Source of the DNA: an uncultured Eubacterium sp.
GTDB taxonomy: Bacteria; Bacillota; Clostridia; Peptostreptococcales; Anaerovoracaceae
DNA: 24,703 nt
Assembly (NCBI GenBank): GCA_900543485.1
Contig: UQRM01000034.1
Location: 1 to 24,703 of the forward strand
Reading direction: 5' to 3'
In this document: positions 17,865 to 24,466 of the stretch, piece by piece
How the letters are laid out: the number at the start of each line of letters is the position of its first letter
Position numbering within the stretch: the first letter of the stretch is position 1
Position numbers and translations under genes: made by a program
Notes under the pieces: model-generated
Databases searched by the model: none
What the model saw: only the letters and a program-made list of their open reading frames with translations
Told to the model about the DNA's origin: nothing

Positions 17865-18438
17865 GGCCTATACGCCCCTCATTGTAATGCTTCCTGCACA
17901 ACGAGACATACATGTCGTTGCCTCCTACCATTATCTGTTCCCCACTTTTAGTGAACTTTCCATCTATGACACGTGCCACCATGGTGGCCTTTCTGCCGCA
18001 CCAGCAGATAGTCTTTATCTCCTCTATCTTATCGGCGTATATCAGCATATAATACGACCCCTCGAAGAGCTCATTTTTAAAATCGTTCTTGAGTCCGTAA
18101 GCCAGGACCGGTATGTTGAAGCTATCAACTATCTCCACCAGTTCCTCCACATGATGCTTTTTGAGGAACTGACACTCGTCGACCACCACACAGTCTATGG
18201 TCTTTTTATCGTTTTCCTTCATGAATAGCTCCAGGATATTGGTGTCATCATTGACCACCGTAGCTTCTCTGCTGAGTCCGACTCTCGACGTTATTCTGCC
18301 TCTGCCATATCTGGTATCAGTGCTGGGTACCAACGCCAGCACCCTTTTCCCTCTTTCCTCATAGTTATACGCAACCTTTATGACTTCTATGGATTTACCG
18401 GCGTTCATCGTGCTGTATCTGTAATATAACTGTGCCAT
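17854..18438 (-). CDS. tdk: Thymidine kinase
   Basis: A 194-residue type II thymidine kinase of the deoxynucleoside salvage pathway. The P-loop STMNAGKS is at 9-16, the catalytic glutamate E88 lies in VVVDECQFL, and the zinc ribbon has C145, C147, C181 and H184 (ICWCGRKA and CRKHY). The MAQLYYRYSTMNAGKS start and the C-x-C zinc knuckle are of the E. coli/lactobacillus subtype rather than the B. subtilis subtype (C-x2-C). An AGGAG-containing site precedes the ATG at 18438. The small membrane protein gene is 36 bases upstream on the same strand, so the two may be co-transcribed. Confidence 0.96.
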   Translation of the reverse strand: MAQLYYRYSTMNAGKSIEVIKVAYNYEERGKRVLALVPSTDTRYGRGRITSRVGLSREATVVNDDTNILELFMKENDKKTIDCVVVDECQFLKKHHVEELVEIVDSFNIPVLAYGLKNDFKNELFEGSYYMLIYADKIEEIKTICWCGRKATMVARVIDGKFTKSGEQIMVGGNDMYVSLCRKHYNEGRIGPKE

Positions 18439-18474
18439 TTTCCTTCTCCTTACACTGACATCATATCATGTTCA

Positions 18475-18870
18475 TCATCCGTACATCTGTATCCCGACTG
18501 CGATCCCCGCAGATATCACGCTTCCCAGACAGATAATCGCCAGAGCTTTAGGAAACGACATCCCCAGCGTCGCGGCTGCCGCCGAGCTGATCCACGGAGC
18601 TGCCGGCAAAAAAGGTATCATCGCGATGACCAGTACTATGATCCCGCTCAAAATATCTCTGACCTTTTTCTCTACCTTTTCGGCGATGCCCAGACGTCTG
18701 GAGAGTGCGCCCAGGACCAACAGGAGAAAAGGCACAGGCAGCAGCCCGCCTATAAGTGTCGCGCCACAGCTCTGCCACACAGACAGCTCCAGCTGACTGC
18801 CCAGCTCCACGCCGCCTCCGATACTGCTTATGGGCATGATCGAATAGCAGAACACATCAAAAATCTCCAT
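18475..18870 (-). CDS. Small membrane protein, resembles the small multidrug export family
   Basis: A 131-residue hydrophobic protein with about three or four transmembrane segments, around residues 28-55, 74-95 and 105-128. The pattern of GGLLPVPFLLLVLGALSRRL, a basic amphipathic stretch (EKVEKKVRD), then IPFLPAAPWISSAAAATLGM and a closing ALAIICLGSVISAGIAV resembles the Sm_multidrug_ex (COG2426) family. The family's usual N-terminal PxxELRGA motif reads PISSIGGGVELG here, so the match is divergent, and transport activity is unproven even for the family. An ATG also occurs at 18876, but the GGGGAGG site is two bases from it and eight from 18870, so I chose the latter. No promoter is obvious upstream. 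Confidence 0.6.
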   Translation of the reverse strand: MEIFDVFCYSIMPISSIGGGVELGSQLELSVWQSCGATLIGGLLPVPFLLLVLGALSRRLGIAEKVEKKVRDILSGIIVLVIAMIPFLPAAPWISSAAAATLGMSFPKALAIICLGSVISAGIAVGIQMYG

Positions 18871-18878
18871 TTCCATAT

Positions 18879-18885
18879 CCTCCCC
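18879..18885 (-). promoter_or_regulatory. Ribosome binding site of the small membrane protein gene
   Basis: GGGGAGG on the minus strand. It is well spaced for the ATG at 18870 and too close to the ATG at 18876. Confidence 0.7.
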
Positions 18886-18923
18886 CTGTAACTTTTCCTG
18901 TCTCTATTATTTATCGCTCAAAG

Positions 18924-18961
18924 AAAAAATAATCCCTCGGACATAGTCAGCAAGAGATTAT
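18924..18961 (-). terminator. Rho-independent terminator after the tRNA cluster
   Basis: On the minus strand an 11-base-pair stem (ATAATCTCTTG with CGAGGGATTAT, two G-U pairs) and an 11-base loop, followed by a run of six T. It lies 15 bases after the CCA of tRNA-Phe. Confidence 0.85.
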
Positions 18962-18975
18962 CTTTATTAAGTAAG

Positions 18976-19051
18976 TGGTGCCCAGACTCGGAATCGAACC
19001 AAGGACACGGGGATTTTCAGTCCCCTGCTCTACCAACTGAGCTATCTGGGC
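18976..19051 (-). tRNA. tRNA-Phe (GAA)
   Basis: A 76-base cloverleaf with encoded CCA. The acceptor stem is GCCCAGA with TCTGGGC, the anticodon stem GGGGA with TCCCC, and the loop CTGAAAA gives GAA. Last gene of the cluster. Confidence 0.97.
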
Positions 19052-19072
19052 AAACTACTTATCAATATTATA

Positions 19073-19149
19073 TGGTGGGCCATCAGGGACTTGAACCCCG
19101 GACCTGCCGGTTATGAGCCGGACGCTCTGACCAACTGAGCTAATGGCCC
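19073..19149 (-). tRNA. tRNA with CAT anticodon (Ile2 or elongator Met)
   Basis: A 77-base cloverleaf with encoded CCA and anticodon loop CTCATAA. The acceptor pair G1-C72 argues against the initiator. The C4-G69 and C5-G68 pairs fit the Ile2 type, whose C34 is changed to lysidine by TilS, but elongator Met cannot be ruled out. The outermost anticodon-stem pair (27-43) appears mismatched (T-C). Confidence 0.9.
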
Positions 19150-19165
19150 AACTATTGTCGGATAA

Positions 19166-19242
19166 TGGTCGGGGTGGCAGGATTTGAACCCGCGGCCCAC
19201 TGGTCCCAAACCAGTTGCGCTACCAAACTGCGCTACACCCCG
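19166..19242 (-). tRNA. tRNA-Pro (TGG)
   Basis: A 77-base cloverleaf with encoded CCA. The acceptor stem is CGGGGTG with CACCCCG, the anticodon stem ACTGG with CCAGT, and the loop TTTGGGA gives TGG. Confidence 0.97.
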
Positions 19243-19259
19243 TTATCGGTTTAGTTACT

Positions 19260-19335
19260 TGGCAGGGGCAGTAGGATTCGAACCCACGGCACGTGGTTTT
19301 GGAGACCACTGCTCTACCAACTGAGCTATACCCCT
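19260..19335 (-). tRNA. tRNA-Trp (CCA)
   Basis: A 76-base cloverleaf with encoded CCA and discriminator G. The acceptor stem is AGGGGTA with TGCCCCT (one G-U pair), and the anticodon loop CTCCAAA gives CCA. Confidence 0.97.
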
Positions 19336-19375
19336 ACACGACTGCGAATGCGATCTGCTCAATCACTTCGCAATA

Positions 19376-19468
<93 letters not shown>

Positions 19469-19575
19469 AGGCTAAAACTAAACTCTTTATCTTATACTTT
19501 ATTGATTCCGCGGCAACCGCCAGTCAGTTCTGACGCGTGAGGCGAAGCTGCGTCCCGACCCTCTCGTTTCCTATG
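19469..19575. other. Longest spacer inside the 12-tRNA group
   Basis: 107 bases between the two serine tRNAs, against 5-42 bases elsewhere in this group. It contains a small hairpin GTCAG-TT-CTGAC and GC-rich sequence. On the minus strand a TATAAG could be a weak -10 box but has no convincing -35. No coding sequence is seen. Confidence 0.5.
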
Positions 19576-19664
19576 TGGCGGAGAGGGTGGGATTCGAACC
19601 CACGGCCCCTTTCGGAGTCACTGGTTTTCAAGACCAGCTCCTTAAACCACTCGGACACCTCTCC
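19576..19664 (-). tRNA. tRNA-Ser (TGA)
   Basis: An 89-base class II tRNA with a long variable arm, encoded CCA and discriminator G. The anticodon stem is CTGGT with ACCAG, and the loop CTTGAAA gives TGA. Confidence 0.97.
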
Positions 19665-19699
19665 ATGTCCGATACTTGCATGATCGCCGCGGTATGATA

Positions 19700-19775
19700 T
19701 GGTGACCCATCGGAGATTCGAACTCCGGACACCTTGATTAAAAGTCAAGTGCTCTGCCGACTGAGCTAATGGGTC
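19700..19775 (-). tRNA. tRNA-Lys (TTT)
   Basis: A 76-base cloverleaf with encoded CCA. The acceptor stem is GACCCAT with ATGGGTC, and the anticodon loop CTTTTAA gives TTT. Confidence 0.97.
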
Positions 19776-19780
19776 ACGCG

Positions 19781-19855
19781 TGGCTGGGGTAGCAAGATTC
19801 GAACTTACGAATGCTGGGATCAAAACCCAGTGCCTTACCGCTTGGCGATACCCCA
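19781..19855 (-). tRNA. tRNA-Gln (TTG)
   Basis: A 75-base cloverleaf with encoded CCA and discriminator G. The acceptor stem is TGGGGTA with TACCCCA, and the anticodon loop TTTTGAT gives TTG. Confidence 0.97.
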
Positions 19856-19861
19856 AAATAT

Positions 19862-19938
19862 TGGTGAGCCCACAGGGATTCGAACCCCGGACACACGGCT
19901 TAGAAGGCCGTTGCTCTATCCAGCTGAGCTATGAGCCC
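19862..19938 (-). tRNA. tRNA-Arg (TCT)
   Basis: A 77-base cloverleaf with encoded CCA. The anticodon stem is ACGGC with GCCGT, and the loop CTTCTAA gives TCT. Confidence 0.97.
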
Positions 19939-19947
19939 TTAAAAAAT

Positions 19948-20021
<74 letters not shown>

Positions 20022-20026
20022 ACATT

Positions 20027-20101
20027 TGGAGCGGAAGACGAGATTCGAACTCGCGACCCTCGCCTTGGCAAGGCGATGCTCTACCCCTGAGCCACTTCCG
20101 C
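20027..20101 (-). tRNA. tRNA-Gly (GCC)
   Basis: A 75-base cloverleaf with encoded CCA and discriminator T. The anticodon stem is TCGCC with GGCGA, and the loop TTGCCAA gives GCC. Confidence 0.97.
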
Positions 20102-20107
20102 ATATAT

Positions 20108-20192
20108 TGGTCGAGGGAGGTGGATTCGAACCACCGAAAGCTCAGCTAACGGATTTACAGTCCGCCCCCTTTGGCCACTCGGGAATCCCTCG
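20108..20192 (-). tRNA. tRNA-Tyr (GTA)
   Basis: An 85-base class II tRNA with a long variable arm and encoded CCA. The acceptor stem is CGAGGGA with TCCCTCG, and the anticodon loop CTGTAAA gives GTA. First gene of the 12-tRNA group, and a natural substrate of the queuosine pathway that ends in QueH. Confidence 0.97.
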
Positions 20193-20209
20193 ATAAAGTC
20201 TGCTTTGCT

Positions 20210-20237
20210 ATTATAACATATTTTTAATAAATGTCCA
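20210..20237 (-). promoter_or_regulatory. Promoter of the Tyr-to-Phe tRNA operon
   Basis: On the minus strand TGGACA (20232-20237), a 16-base AT-rich spacer and TATAAT (20210-20215). Transcription would start about ten bases before tRNA-Tyr (5' end 20192). Confidence 0.8.
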
Positions 20238-20309
20238 GTACTTAATTTAACACTATGGAAGTTTTTTCTCCCGCAGCATCTCCTCGCTGTGCCGGACTCT
20301 GCCAGCTGC

Positions 20310-20328
20310 TGGAGCCGGCGGAGGGAAT
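20310..20328 (-). repeat. Copy of the tRNA-Thr 3' end
   Basis: 18 of 19 bases match the 3' end of tRNA-Thr at 20454-20472 (acceptor 3' strand, CCA and part of the T arm) in the same orientation, about 125 bases downstream in the direction of tRNA transcription. The match stops abruptly on both sides. Such direct repeats of a tRNA 3' end are typical of attachment-site scars, but a local duplication is also possible. Confidence 0.6.
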
Positions 20329-20395
20329 TACACATATGCTTCGCATCTGCCGTCCTTGCCGCTGCGTTACCGCGGCTACGGACATCTCGCTGCTC

Positions 20396-20414
20396 GAAAG
20401 TCCACCGGACTTTC
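20396..20414. repeat. Perfect inverted repeat in the tRNA spacer
   Basis: GAAAGTCC, a three-base loop, then GGACTTTC: an eight-base-pair hairpin. It lacks a T-run on either strand, so it is not a standard terminator. Confidence 0.7.
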
Positions 20415-20453
20415 TCGCAATGCTCGGGCCCTTTCGGATCCGATCCCCTCTTT

Positions 20454-20528
20454 TGGAGCTGGCGGAGGGAATCGAACCCCCAACCTGCTGATTACAAATC
20501 AGCTGCTCTACCGTTGAGCCACGCCAGC
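20454..20528 (-). tRNA. tRNA-Thr (TGT)
   Basis: A 75-base cloverleaf with encoded CCA and discriminator T. The acceptor stem is GCTGGCG with CGCCAGC, the anticodon stem GCTGA with TCAGC, and the loop TTTGTAA gives TGT. Its last 19 bases recur at 20310-20328. Confidence 0.97.
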
Positions 20529-20552
20529 ATGTGTCGTGTCCTTCCAGAAAAT

Positions 20553-20629
20553 TGGCGATCCGGAACGGGCTCGAACCGTCGACCTCCAGCGTGACAGGCT
20601 GGCATTCTAACCAACTGAACTACCGGACC
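20553..20629 (-). tRNA. tRNA-Asp (GTC)
   Basis: A 77-base cloverleaf with encoded CCA and discriminator G. The anticodon stem is CCAGC with GCTGG, and the loop CTGTCAC gives GTC. The acceptor stem has one G-U pair. Also a queuosine tRNA. Confidence 0.97.
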
Positions 20630-20653
20630 GCATCGTCGTCTTTTAGAGATAAT

Positions 20654-20729
20654 TGGTGGGCGCTATAGGGCTCGAACCTATGACCCCCTGCTTGTAAGGC
20701 AGGTGCTCTCCCAGCTGAGCTAAGCGCCC
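20654..20729 (-). tRNA. tRNA-Val (TAC)
   Basis: A 76-base cloverleaf with encoded CCA. The acceptor stem is GGGCGCT with AGCGCCC, and the anticodon loop CTTACAA gives TAC. First gene of the cluster. Confidence 0.97.
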
Positions 20730-20750
20730 ACGTTCTCCAAAATATTCTGC

Positions 20751-20780
20751 TTGACACATTTATTTACTATACAGTATAAG
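20751..20780 (+). promoter_or_regulatory. Possible plus-strand promoter facing yigZ
   Basis: TTGACA (20751-20756), an 18-base spacer, then TATAAG (20775-20780) on the plus strand. It overlaps the tRNA-Val promoter and would transcribe antisense into yigZ. It may be a by-product of the symmetric sequence. Confidence 0.35.
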
Positions 20781-20794
20781 TTGTAATATGTCAA
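20766..20794 (-). promoter_or_regulatory. Promoter of the Val-Asp-Thr tRNA operon
   Basis: On the minus strand a consensus TTGACA (20789-20794), a 17-base spacer and TATAGT (20766-20771). Transcription would start near 20759, about 30 bases before tRNA-Val. The -35 box begins only seven bases after the yigZ stop codon, and no terminator separates them. Confidence 0.88.
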
Positions 20795-20801
20795 TATTTT
20801 T

Positions 20802-21452
20802 CTAAACTTTTTCCAAAATTTTTTTCTCTTCCAGTACATGTGCCGTACCGGATGTGATATTGGAAATCAAATCCGCGACATTCTCCTTTTGCTCCGGAGT
20901 CGTCATGATATCCATCGTCACTTTATCAGCGTACGATATTTCTCCTATCGTGAACTCCGCCGTCTCATCTCCGCTGTCCGGCAGCCGCTTTTTCGCCATG
21001 TTCTGCACTTTTGCCAAAAAAGTATAGTCCATTCTGACTTTCATAATCCATATCTCACAGACGCGGCATATCCCGGCTGCTTCTATCCCCAGCTTGGCAC
21101 TTCCTGTATATGCCCTCACCAGACCGCCTGTACCAAGTTTTATCCCACCAAAATATCTGGTGACGACCACTGCTACGTCAGTTATCCCTTCGCTCACCAG
21201 CATCTGCACTATAGGGGCTCCCGACGTGCCTTGCGGCTCTCCGTCATCGCTGGCCCACTGTATCTGGGATTTATCTCCTATCACCATAGCCGGTACGTTA
21301 TGGGTAGCATCTTTATATCTGCTTCTTATGGAAGCCACGAATTGGTCAGCCTCCTCCCGGGAAGAAACAGGCTTCACATGAGTTATGAATCTGGAACGCT
21401 CCACCACTTGCTCCGCTTCCGCTTCTTTCCTCACTGTTTTATATAGTTCCAT
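20802..21452 (-). CDS. yigZ: YigZ/IMPACT-family protein
   Basis: A 216-residue protein of the UPF0029/IMPACT family with a C-terminal DUF1949-like ferredoxin-fold domain. Family motifs are ATHNVPA, DDGEPQGTSGAP (69-80) and VTRYFGGIKLGTGGL (97-111). The eukaryotic relative IMPACT regulates the translation kinase GCN2; the bacterial role is not established, with proposed links to translation. The frame is open to 21500 inside hflX, but the ATG at 21452 has a GGAGAGGA site and starts at the family's usual place, one base after the hflX stop, so the two are likely coupled. Confidence 0.93.
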   Translation of the reverse strand: MELYKTVRKEAEAEQVVERSRFITHVKPVSSREEADQFVASIRSRYKDATHNVPAMVIGDKSQIQWASDDGEPQGTSGAPIVQMLVSEGITDVAVVVTRYFGGIKLGTGGLVRAYTGSAKLGIEAAGICRVCEIWIMKVRMDYTFLAKVQNMAKKRLPDSGDETAEFTIGEISYADKVTMDIMTTPEQKENVADLISNITSGTAHVLEEKKILEKV

Positions 21453-21453
21453 G

Positions 21454-22740
21454 CTATTCCTCTCCGTTGATCTCGAATTTTCTGTATTTCTGATAATCAC
21501 CGGGATCGAAGCTGCCTTCCAGCATCGTCCCTTCCGGCTGGTACTCGATGGCTGTTATCTCCCCATTTTCACAAAGATACGATGTCACCGCTCCTTTGTC
21601 ATAAGGTATCCTCAGCCTGGCATGCTTTCTGTCTCCGAACAGCGCCTCCTTTATAGCCGAAAGAAGATGATCCATATTTTCCCCGGTCCTTGCGGAAATA
21701 TATACAGCCTCATGGCCGCTCACATCCAGTGGTCTCTCGTCGGCCAGATCCATCTTGTTATAAGCCATGATCTTCCTCTTTCCCCCGGCTCCCAGTTCGT
21801 CTATGACCTTGTTCGTCACCTCTATCTGGAAGTCTCTGTTCTCATACGAGCTGTCCACTGTGTGTATGAGCAGATCCGCGTCTTTGACTTCCTCCAGGGT
21901 GGATTTGAACGCTTCCACCAGGCCATGAGGCAGCTTGCTGACAAAGCCCACCGTGTCTATCAAAATGAACTCGCATCCTTGCTCGACAGCTATTTTCCTG
22001 TGCTTAGTGTCCAGCGTAGCAAATAGCATGTCCTCCGACTTTACCAGCTTGTCGTCTCTTTCTGTCAGGGAAAGAAGACTGTTCATGATGGCCGACTTTC
22101 CCGAATTGGTATATCCCACCAGCGCCGCCACAGGCAGCCGCGACTTGTCTCTGCCGGCTCGCTGGATCTGCCTGTTGAGTCCGGCTTTTCTCAGCTCCGC
22201 CTTTATATCATCTATACGCCTTGCGATGTGACGCCTGTCGGTCTCCAGCTTCTTCTCTCCCGGGCCCCTTGTTCCTATTCCTCCTCCCAGGCGTGACAAT
22301 GCCTTTCCGAATCCTGTAAGCCTGGGCAGTCTATATTGAAGCTGAGCAAGCTCTACTTGCAGCTTCCCTTCCACTGACGTGGCTCTGTCAGCAAATATAT
22401 CCAATATCAACACTGTCCTGTCGATTATCCTCGCACCTGTAGCCTCCTCCAGATTCCGCATCTGTACGCCCGAAAGCTCCTCGTTGAAGACAATGGTGTC
22501 CGCTTCCATAGCAGAACACATCTCCGCCAGTTCCTGTACTTTGCCTTTCCCTATCAATGTTGCTGTATTGGGTTTTTCCAACGCCTGGATCACACGACCC
22601 AGCACCTCTATGCCATCTGCCTCCGCCAGACCTTCCAGTTCATCCATCGAATAGGAAATATCATCGTCCAGCCGTATGCCGACGATGATGGCCCTGTATT
22701 CCTCTTTCACGATCTCGTTGTTTTCGTTGAATCTAAGCAT
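21454..22740 (-). CDS. hflX: Ribosome-associated GTPase HflX
   Basis: A 428-residue protein. The N-terminal HflX domain includes the glycine-rich ATP/ribosome-contact stretch GGGIGTRGPGEKKLETDRR (152-170). The GTPase domain follows: G1 GYTNSGKS (209-216), G3 DTVGF (262-266) and G4 NKMD (328-331). HflX splits stalled or hibernating 70S ribosomes, often under heat or antibiotic stress. The start at 22740 has only a weak site (AGGA, very close to the ATG). It lies 24 bases after yunB, so it may depend on translation of yunB. It forms a small set with yunB and yigZ. Confidence 0.96.
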   Translation of the reverse strand: MLRFNENNEIVKEEYRAIIVGIRLDDDISYSMDELEGLAEADGIEVLGRVIQALEKPNTATLIGKGKVQELAEMCSAMEADTIVFNEELSGVQMRNLEEATGARIIDRTVLILDIFADRATSVEGKLQVELAQLQYRLPRLTGFGKALSRLGGGIGTRGPGEKKLETDRRHIARRIDDIKAELRKAGLNRQIQRAGRDKSRLPVAALVGYTNSGKSAIMNSLLSLTERDDKLVKSEDMLFATLDTKHRKIAVEQGCEFILIDTVGFVSKLPHGLVEAFKSTLEEVKDADLLIHTVDSSYENRDFQIEVTNKVIDELGAGGKRKIMAYNKMDLADERPLDVSGHEAVYISARTGENMDHLLSAIKEALFGDRKHARLRIPYDKGAVTSYLCENGEITAIEYQPEGTMLEGSFDPGDYQKYRKFEINGEE

Positions 22741-22764
22741 AATCCTATATTACCACACTTTTCA

Positions 22765-23430
22765 TCACGTTACATCCAAAATATCCTCTTCAGGCACCTG
22801 TACAAAGCTGTCCGGGACCTCTCCAAGTATCACTGTCTCCGCCAACAGCACAGTGGTAGATGTATCGAAAGTCCTTGAGCAGAAGGGAGCCATGACCTTG
22901 ACACGACAACTGAGCACTATGTATATCTTGTACTTTGTCTGATTTATAGCCTGTTCCTCAAATTCCGTCCTGAAATCAGTCGACAACACGCTGAGAGGCA
23001 CCACTGCCAGATCCATGTATGGCCCTGTCTGAGAAAAAAGTTTGCTTCCGAAGAGAGAACCTACCGGCACCTCCAGCGTCTCCTCATCCATCTCCCTGAA
23101 AGCCTGCTGCAAGCATCCCGTCAGCTCCGTCATCATGACATTTATGGCGATAGAATCGGCCTGCACCATCTCCGCCCTCCCGGATTCATCCTTCTTGACT
23201 ATGAAAAAGTCCTTCTGTGGATCTTCCTTGCCGAACTGTTCTGTCAATGCCTTGTTGACTGCCCTGGACACCAGGACTTCCGCCCTCATCCTGGACACAT
23301 CTTCCAGGTTAGGCTCTATTATCACTTCCACCCACAGCAGTATACCGGTAAATATCATGGCTGCCGCCAGCGCCAGAGCCGCCGCACCTCTTAATATGCC
23401 GCTCTTTCTTTTTCCCCGTTTCCTATACAT
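22765..23430 (-). CDS. yunB: Sporulation protein YunB
   Basis: A 221-residue protein with one N-terminal membrane helix (about 14-35) after a basic start MYRKRGKRKS, then an extracytoplasmic domain. Family stretches are SRAVNKALTEQ, VPVGSLFGSKLFSQTGP, the region around INQT (162-165) and ETVILGEVPDSFV near the C-terminus. In Bacillus subtilis YunB is made in the mother cell under sigma E and is needed for normal spore formation, so this organism probably carries sporulation genes. The frame is open upstream to 23532, but that would cross the codY terminator; the ATG at 23430 has a GGAGGG site. I see no clear sigma-E promoter in the short gap. Confidence 0.87.
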   Translation of the reverse strand: MYRKRGKRKSGILRGAAALALAAAMIFTGILLWVEVIIEPNLEDVSRMRAEVLVSRAVNKALTEQFGKEDPQKDFFIVKKDESGRAEMVQADSIAINVMMTELTGCLQQAFREMDEETLEVPVGSLFGSKLFSQTGPYMDLAVVPLSVLSTDFRTEFEEQAINQTKYKIYIVLSCRVKVMAPFCSRTFDTSTTVLLAETVILGEVPDSFVQVPEEDILDVT

Positions 23431-23434
23431 GTCT

Positions 23435-23440
23435 CCCTCC
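23435..23440 (-). promoter_or_regulatory. Ribosome binding site that fixes the yunB start
   Basis: GGAGGG on the minus strand, four bases before the ATG at 23430. Confidence 0.8.
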
Positions 23441-23503
23441 GTCAGGCGGCCGGCTCCATCAGTTCCGGATGACGCTCCGCCCGGCAGAAAGGTTTTCCCA
23501 TCG

Positions 23504-23541
23504 AAAAACTCCTGCCATTGCATCATATGCACGGCAGGAGT
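23504..23541 (-). terminator. Rho-independent terminator after codY
   Basis: On the minus strand ACTCCTGCC pairs perfectly with GGCAGGAGT, followed by a run of five T. An inner TGCAT-type stem may extend it. It lies 35 bases after the codY stop and before yunB, so codY is probably a single-gene unit. Confidence 0.85.
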
Positions 23542-23575
23542 CCCTTGTCACAATTACGCTTTTAGTATCATCTCG

Positions 23576-24352
23576 CTATATAGTCATCTTATTGAGCTCA
23601 TCTTTGAACTTGGAATTAGTTATTTTTATCCTCGTACCCTTCATTCCGAGAGATCTGGATTCCACCACTCCGGCGCTTTCCAGCTTCCTGAGAGCATTGA
23701 CTATCACCGATCTGGTTATTCCTGATCGATCGGCTATCTTACTTGCCACAAGCAAACCCTCGTCTCCATCCAGCTCGGCAAAGATCTGCTGAACAGCTTC
23801 TATCTCTGAATAGGAAAGAGTACCTATGGCCATCTGTACCATAGCTATCTCTCTCTCCTCCTCCTCGCGTTCGAGAGACTTTCTTCGCTGTATCTCCATC
23901 CCGACTATAGTGGCTCCATATTCGCCTATTACCAGATCTTCCTCCTCAAATGAAGGGGAATATCGGGTCAACACCAGAGTCCCCCATCTTTGTCCTCCTC
24001 CCAGGATCGGGATTATGGTGTGGAGCTTGTCCGCCGTGTCATAATCATACTTGAATATCCTGAGAGCTTCATCTCCCGACAAATTAGCCGTCGTCTCCCT
24101 GACTCTCATCAGCTCTTCGTTATACTCTTCAGGAAGCACTTCCGATCCGGTCTCCGTATCGGATATGGCCATACTGTCGGATTTGCTCTTGTATCCCACT
24201 CCTATGACTTTTCCGTGCCTGTTGGTTATATAGACGTTAGCATCCATAAATTCGCTCATCAGCTCACACATCTCATTAAAAGAGAATGCTCCCGTCGGAC
24301 TCTCCTGAAGCATCCAGTTCAGCTTCCTTATCTTCTTTAAAATATCTCCCAT
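23576..24352 (-). CDS. codY: GTP-sensing global repressor CodY
   Basis: A 258-residue protein of standard length. The N-terminal GAF domain (about 1-155, starting KIRKLNWMLQESPTGAFSFN) binds branched-chain amino acids in the family. The C-terminal winged helix-turn-helix (about 200-245, SKIADRSGITRSVIVNALRK and ESRSLGMKGTRIKI) is nearly identical to that of known CodY proteins. CodY binds GTP and represses stationary-phase, nutrient-uptake and amino-acid synthesis genes while nutrients are plentiful. The ATG at 24352 follows a GAGG site seven bases upstream. Two CodY-box-like sites and a promoter lie in the 190 bases upstream, and a terminator follows the gene. Confidence 0.97.
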   Translation of the reverse strand: MGDILKKIRKLNWMLQESPTGAFSFNEMCELMSEFMDANVYITNRHGKVIGVGYKSKSDSMAISDTETGSEVLPEEYNEELMRVRETTANLSGDEALRIFKYDYDTADKLHTIIPILGGGQRWGTLVLTRYSPSFEEEDLVIGEYGATIVGMEIQRRKSLEREEEEREIAMVQMAIGTLSYSEIEAVQQIFAELDGDEGLLVASKIADRSGITRSVIVNALRKLESAGVVESRSLGMKGTRIKITNSKFKDELNKMTI

Positions 24353-24406
24353 CTTATTACCTCATTATTTTTACTTGAATTTTTTTACATATTTAAGAAT
24401 ATTTTT

Positions 24407-24435
24407 ATTATATCCCTTTGAGTCCAATAACACAA
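24407..24435 (-). promoter_or_regulatory. Probable codY promoter
   Basis: On the minus strand TTGTGT (24430-24435), a 17-base spacer and a perfect TATAAT (24407-24412). Transcription would start near 24400, giving a leader of about 50 bases. Confidence 0.7.
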
Positions 24436-24447
24436 TACATTTTTTTG

Positions 24448-24462
24448 ATTTTTCAAAAAAAT
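24448..24462 (-). promoter_or_regulatory. CodY-box-like site, proximal
   Basis: ATTTTTTTGAAAAAT on the minus strand: 12 of 15 positions match the CodY consensus AATTTTCWGAAAATT. It lies just upstream of the -35 box. The region is very AT-rich, so a chance match is possible. Confidence 0.45.
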
Positions 24463-24466
24463 ATTG

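Larger units (their letters stand above)
20193..20453. other. Palindrome-rich spacer between the two tRNA groups
   Basis: 261 bases with no gene. The left end holds the promoter for the Tyr-to-Phe group. The rest is GC-rich and unlike its AT-rich left end. It holds a copy of the tRNA-Thr 3' end (20310-20328) and several perfect inverted repeats: CCAGCTGCTGG (20302-20312), ATGCTTCGCAT (20336-20346), GAAAGTCC-ACC-GGACTTTC (20396-20414) and TCGGATCCGA (20434-20443). None is followed by a T-run on the minus strand, so no terminator for the Val-Asp-Thr group is apparent. Confidence 0.7.

Noticed and set aside
19524..19856. 110-codon minus-strand frame containing peptides such as GEVSEWFKELVLKTS
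   Set aside because: It is the translation of the Ser, Lys and Gln tRNA genes, a common source of false protein entries.
20081..20335. 84-codon minus-strand frame over tRNA-Tyr and the spacer
   Set aside because: It is the translation of tRNA-Tyr and intergenic sequence; no ribosome site fits.
20289..20594. 101-codon plus-strand frame over the spacer and tRNA-Thr/Asp
   Set aside because: Antisense translation of tRNA genes (the familiar WRRESNPQPADYKSAALP pattern), not a protein.
23431..23532. N-terminal extension of yunB
   Set aside because: It would run over the codY terminator, lacks a ribosome site and is unlike the family; the ATG at 23430 has a strong site.
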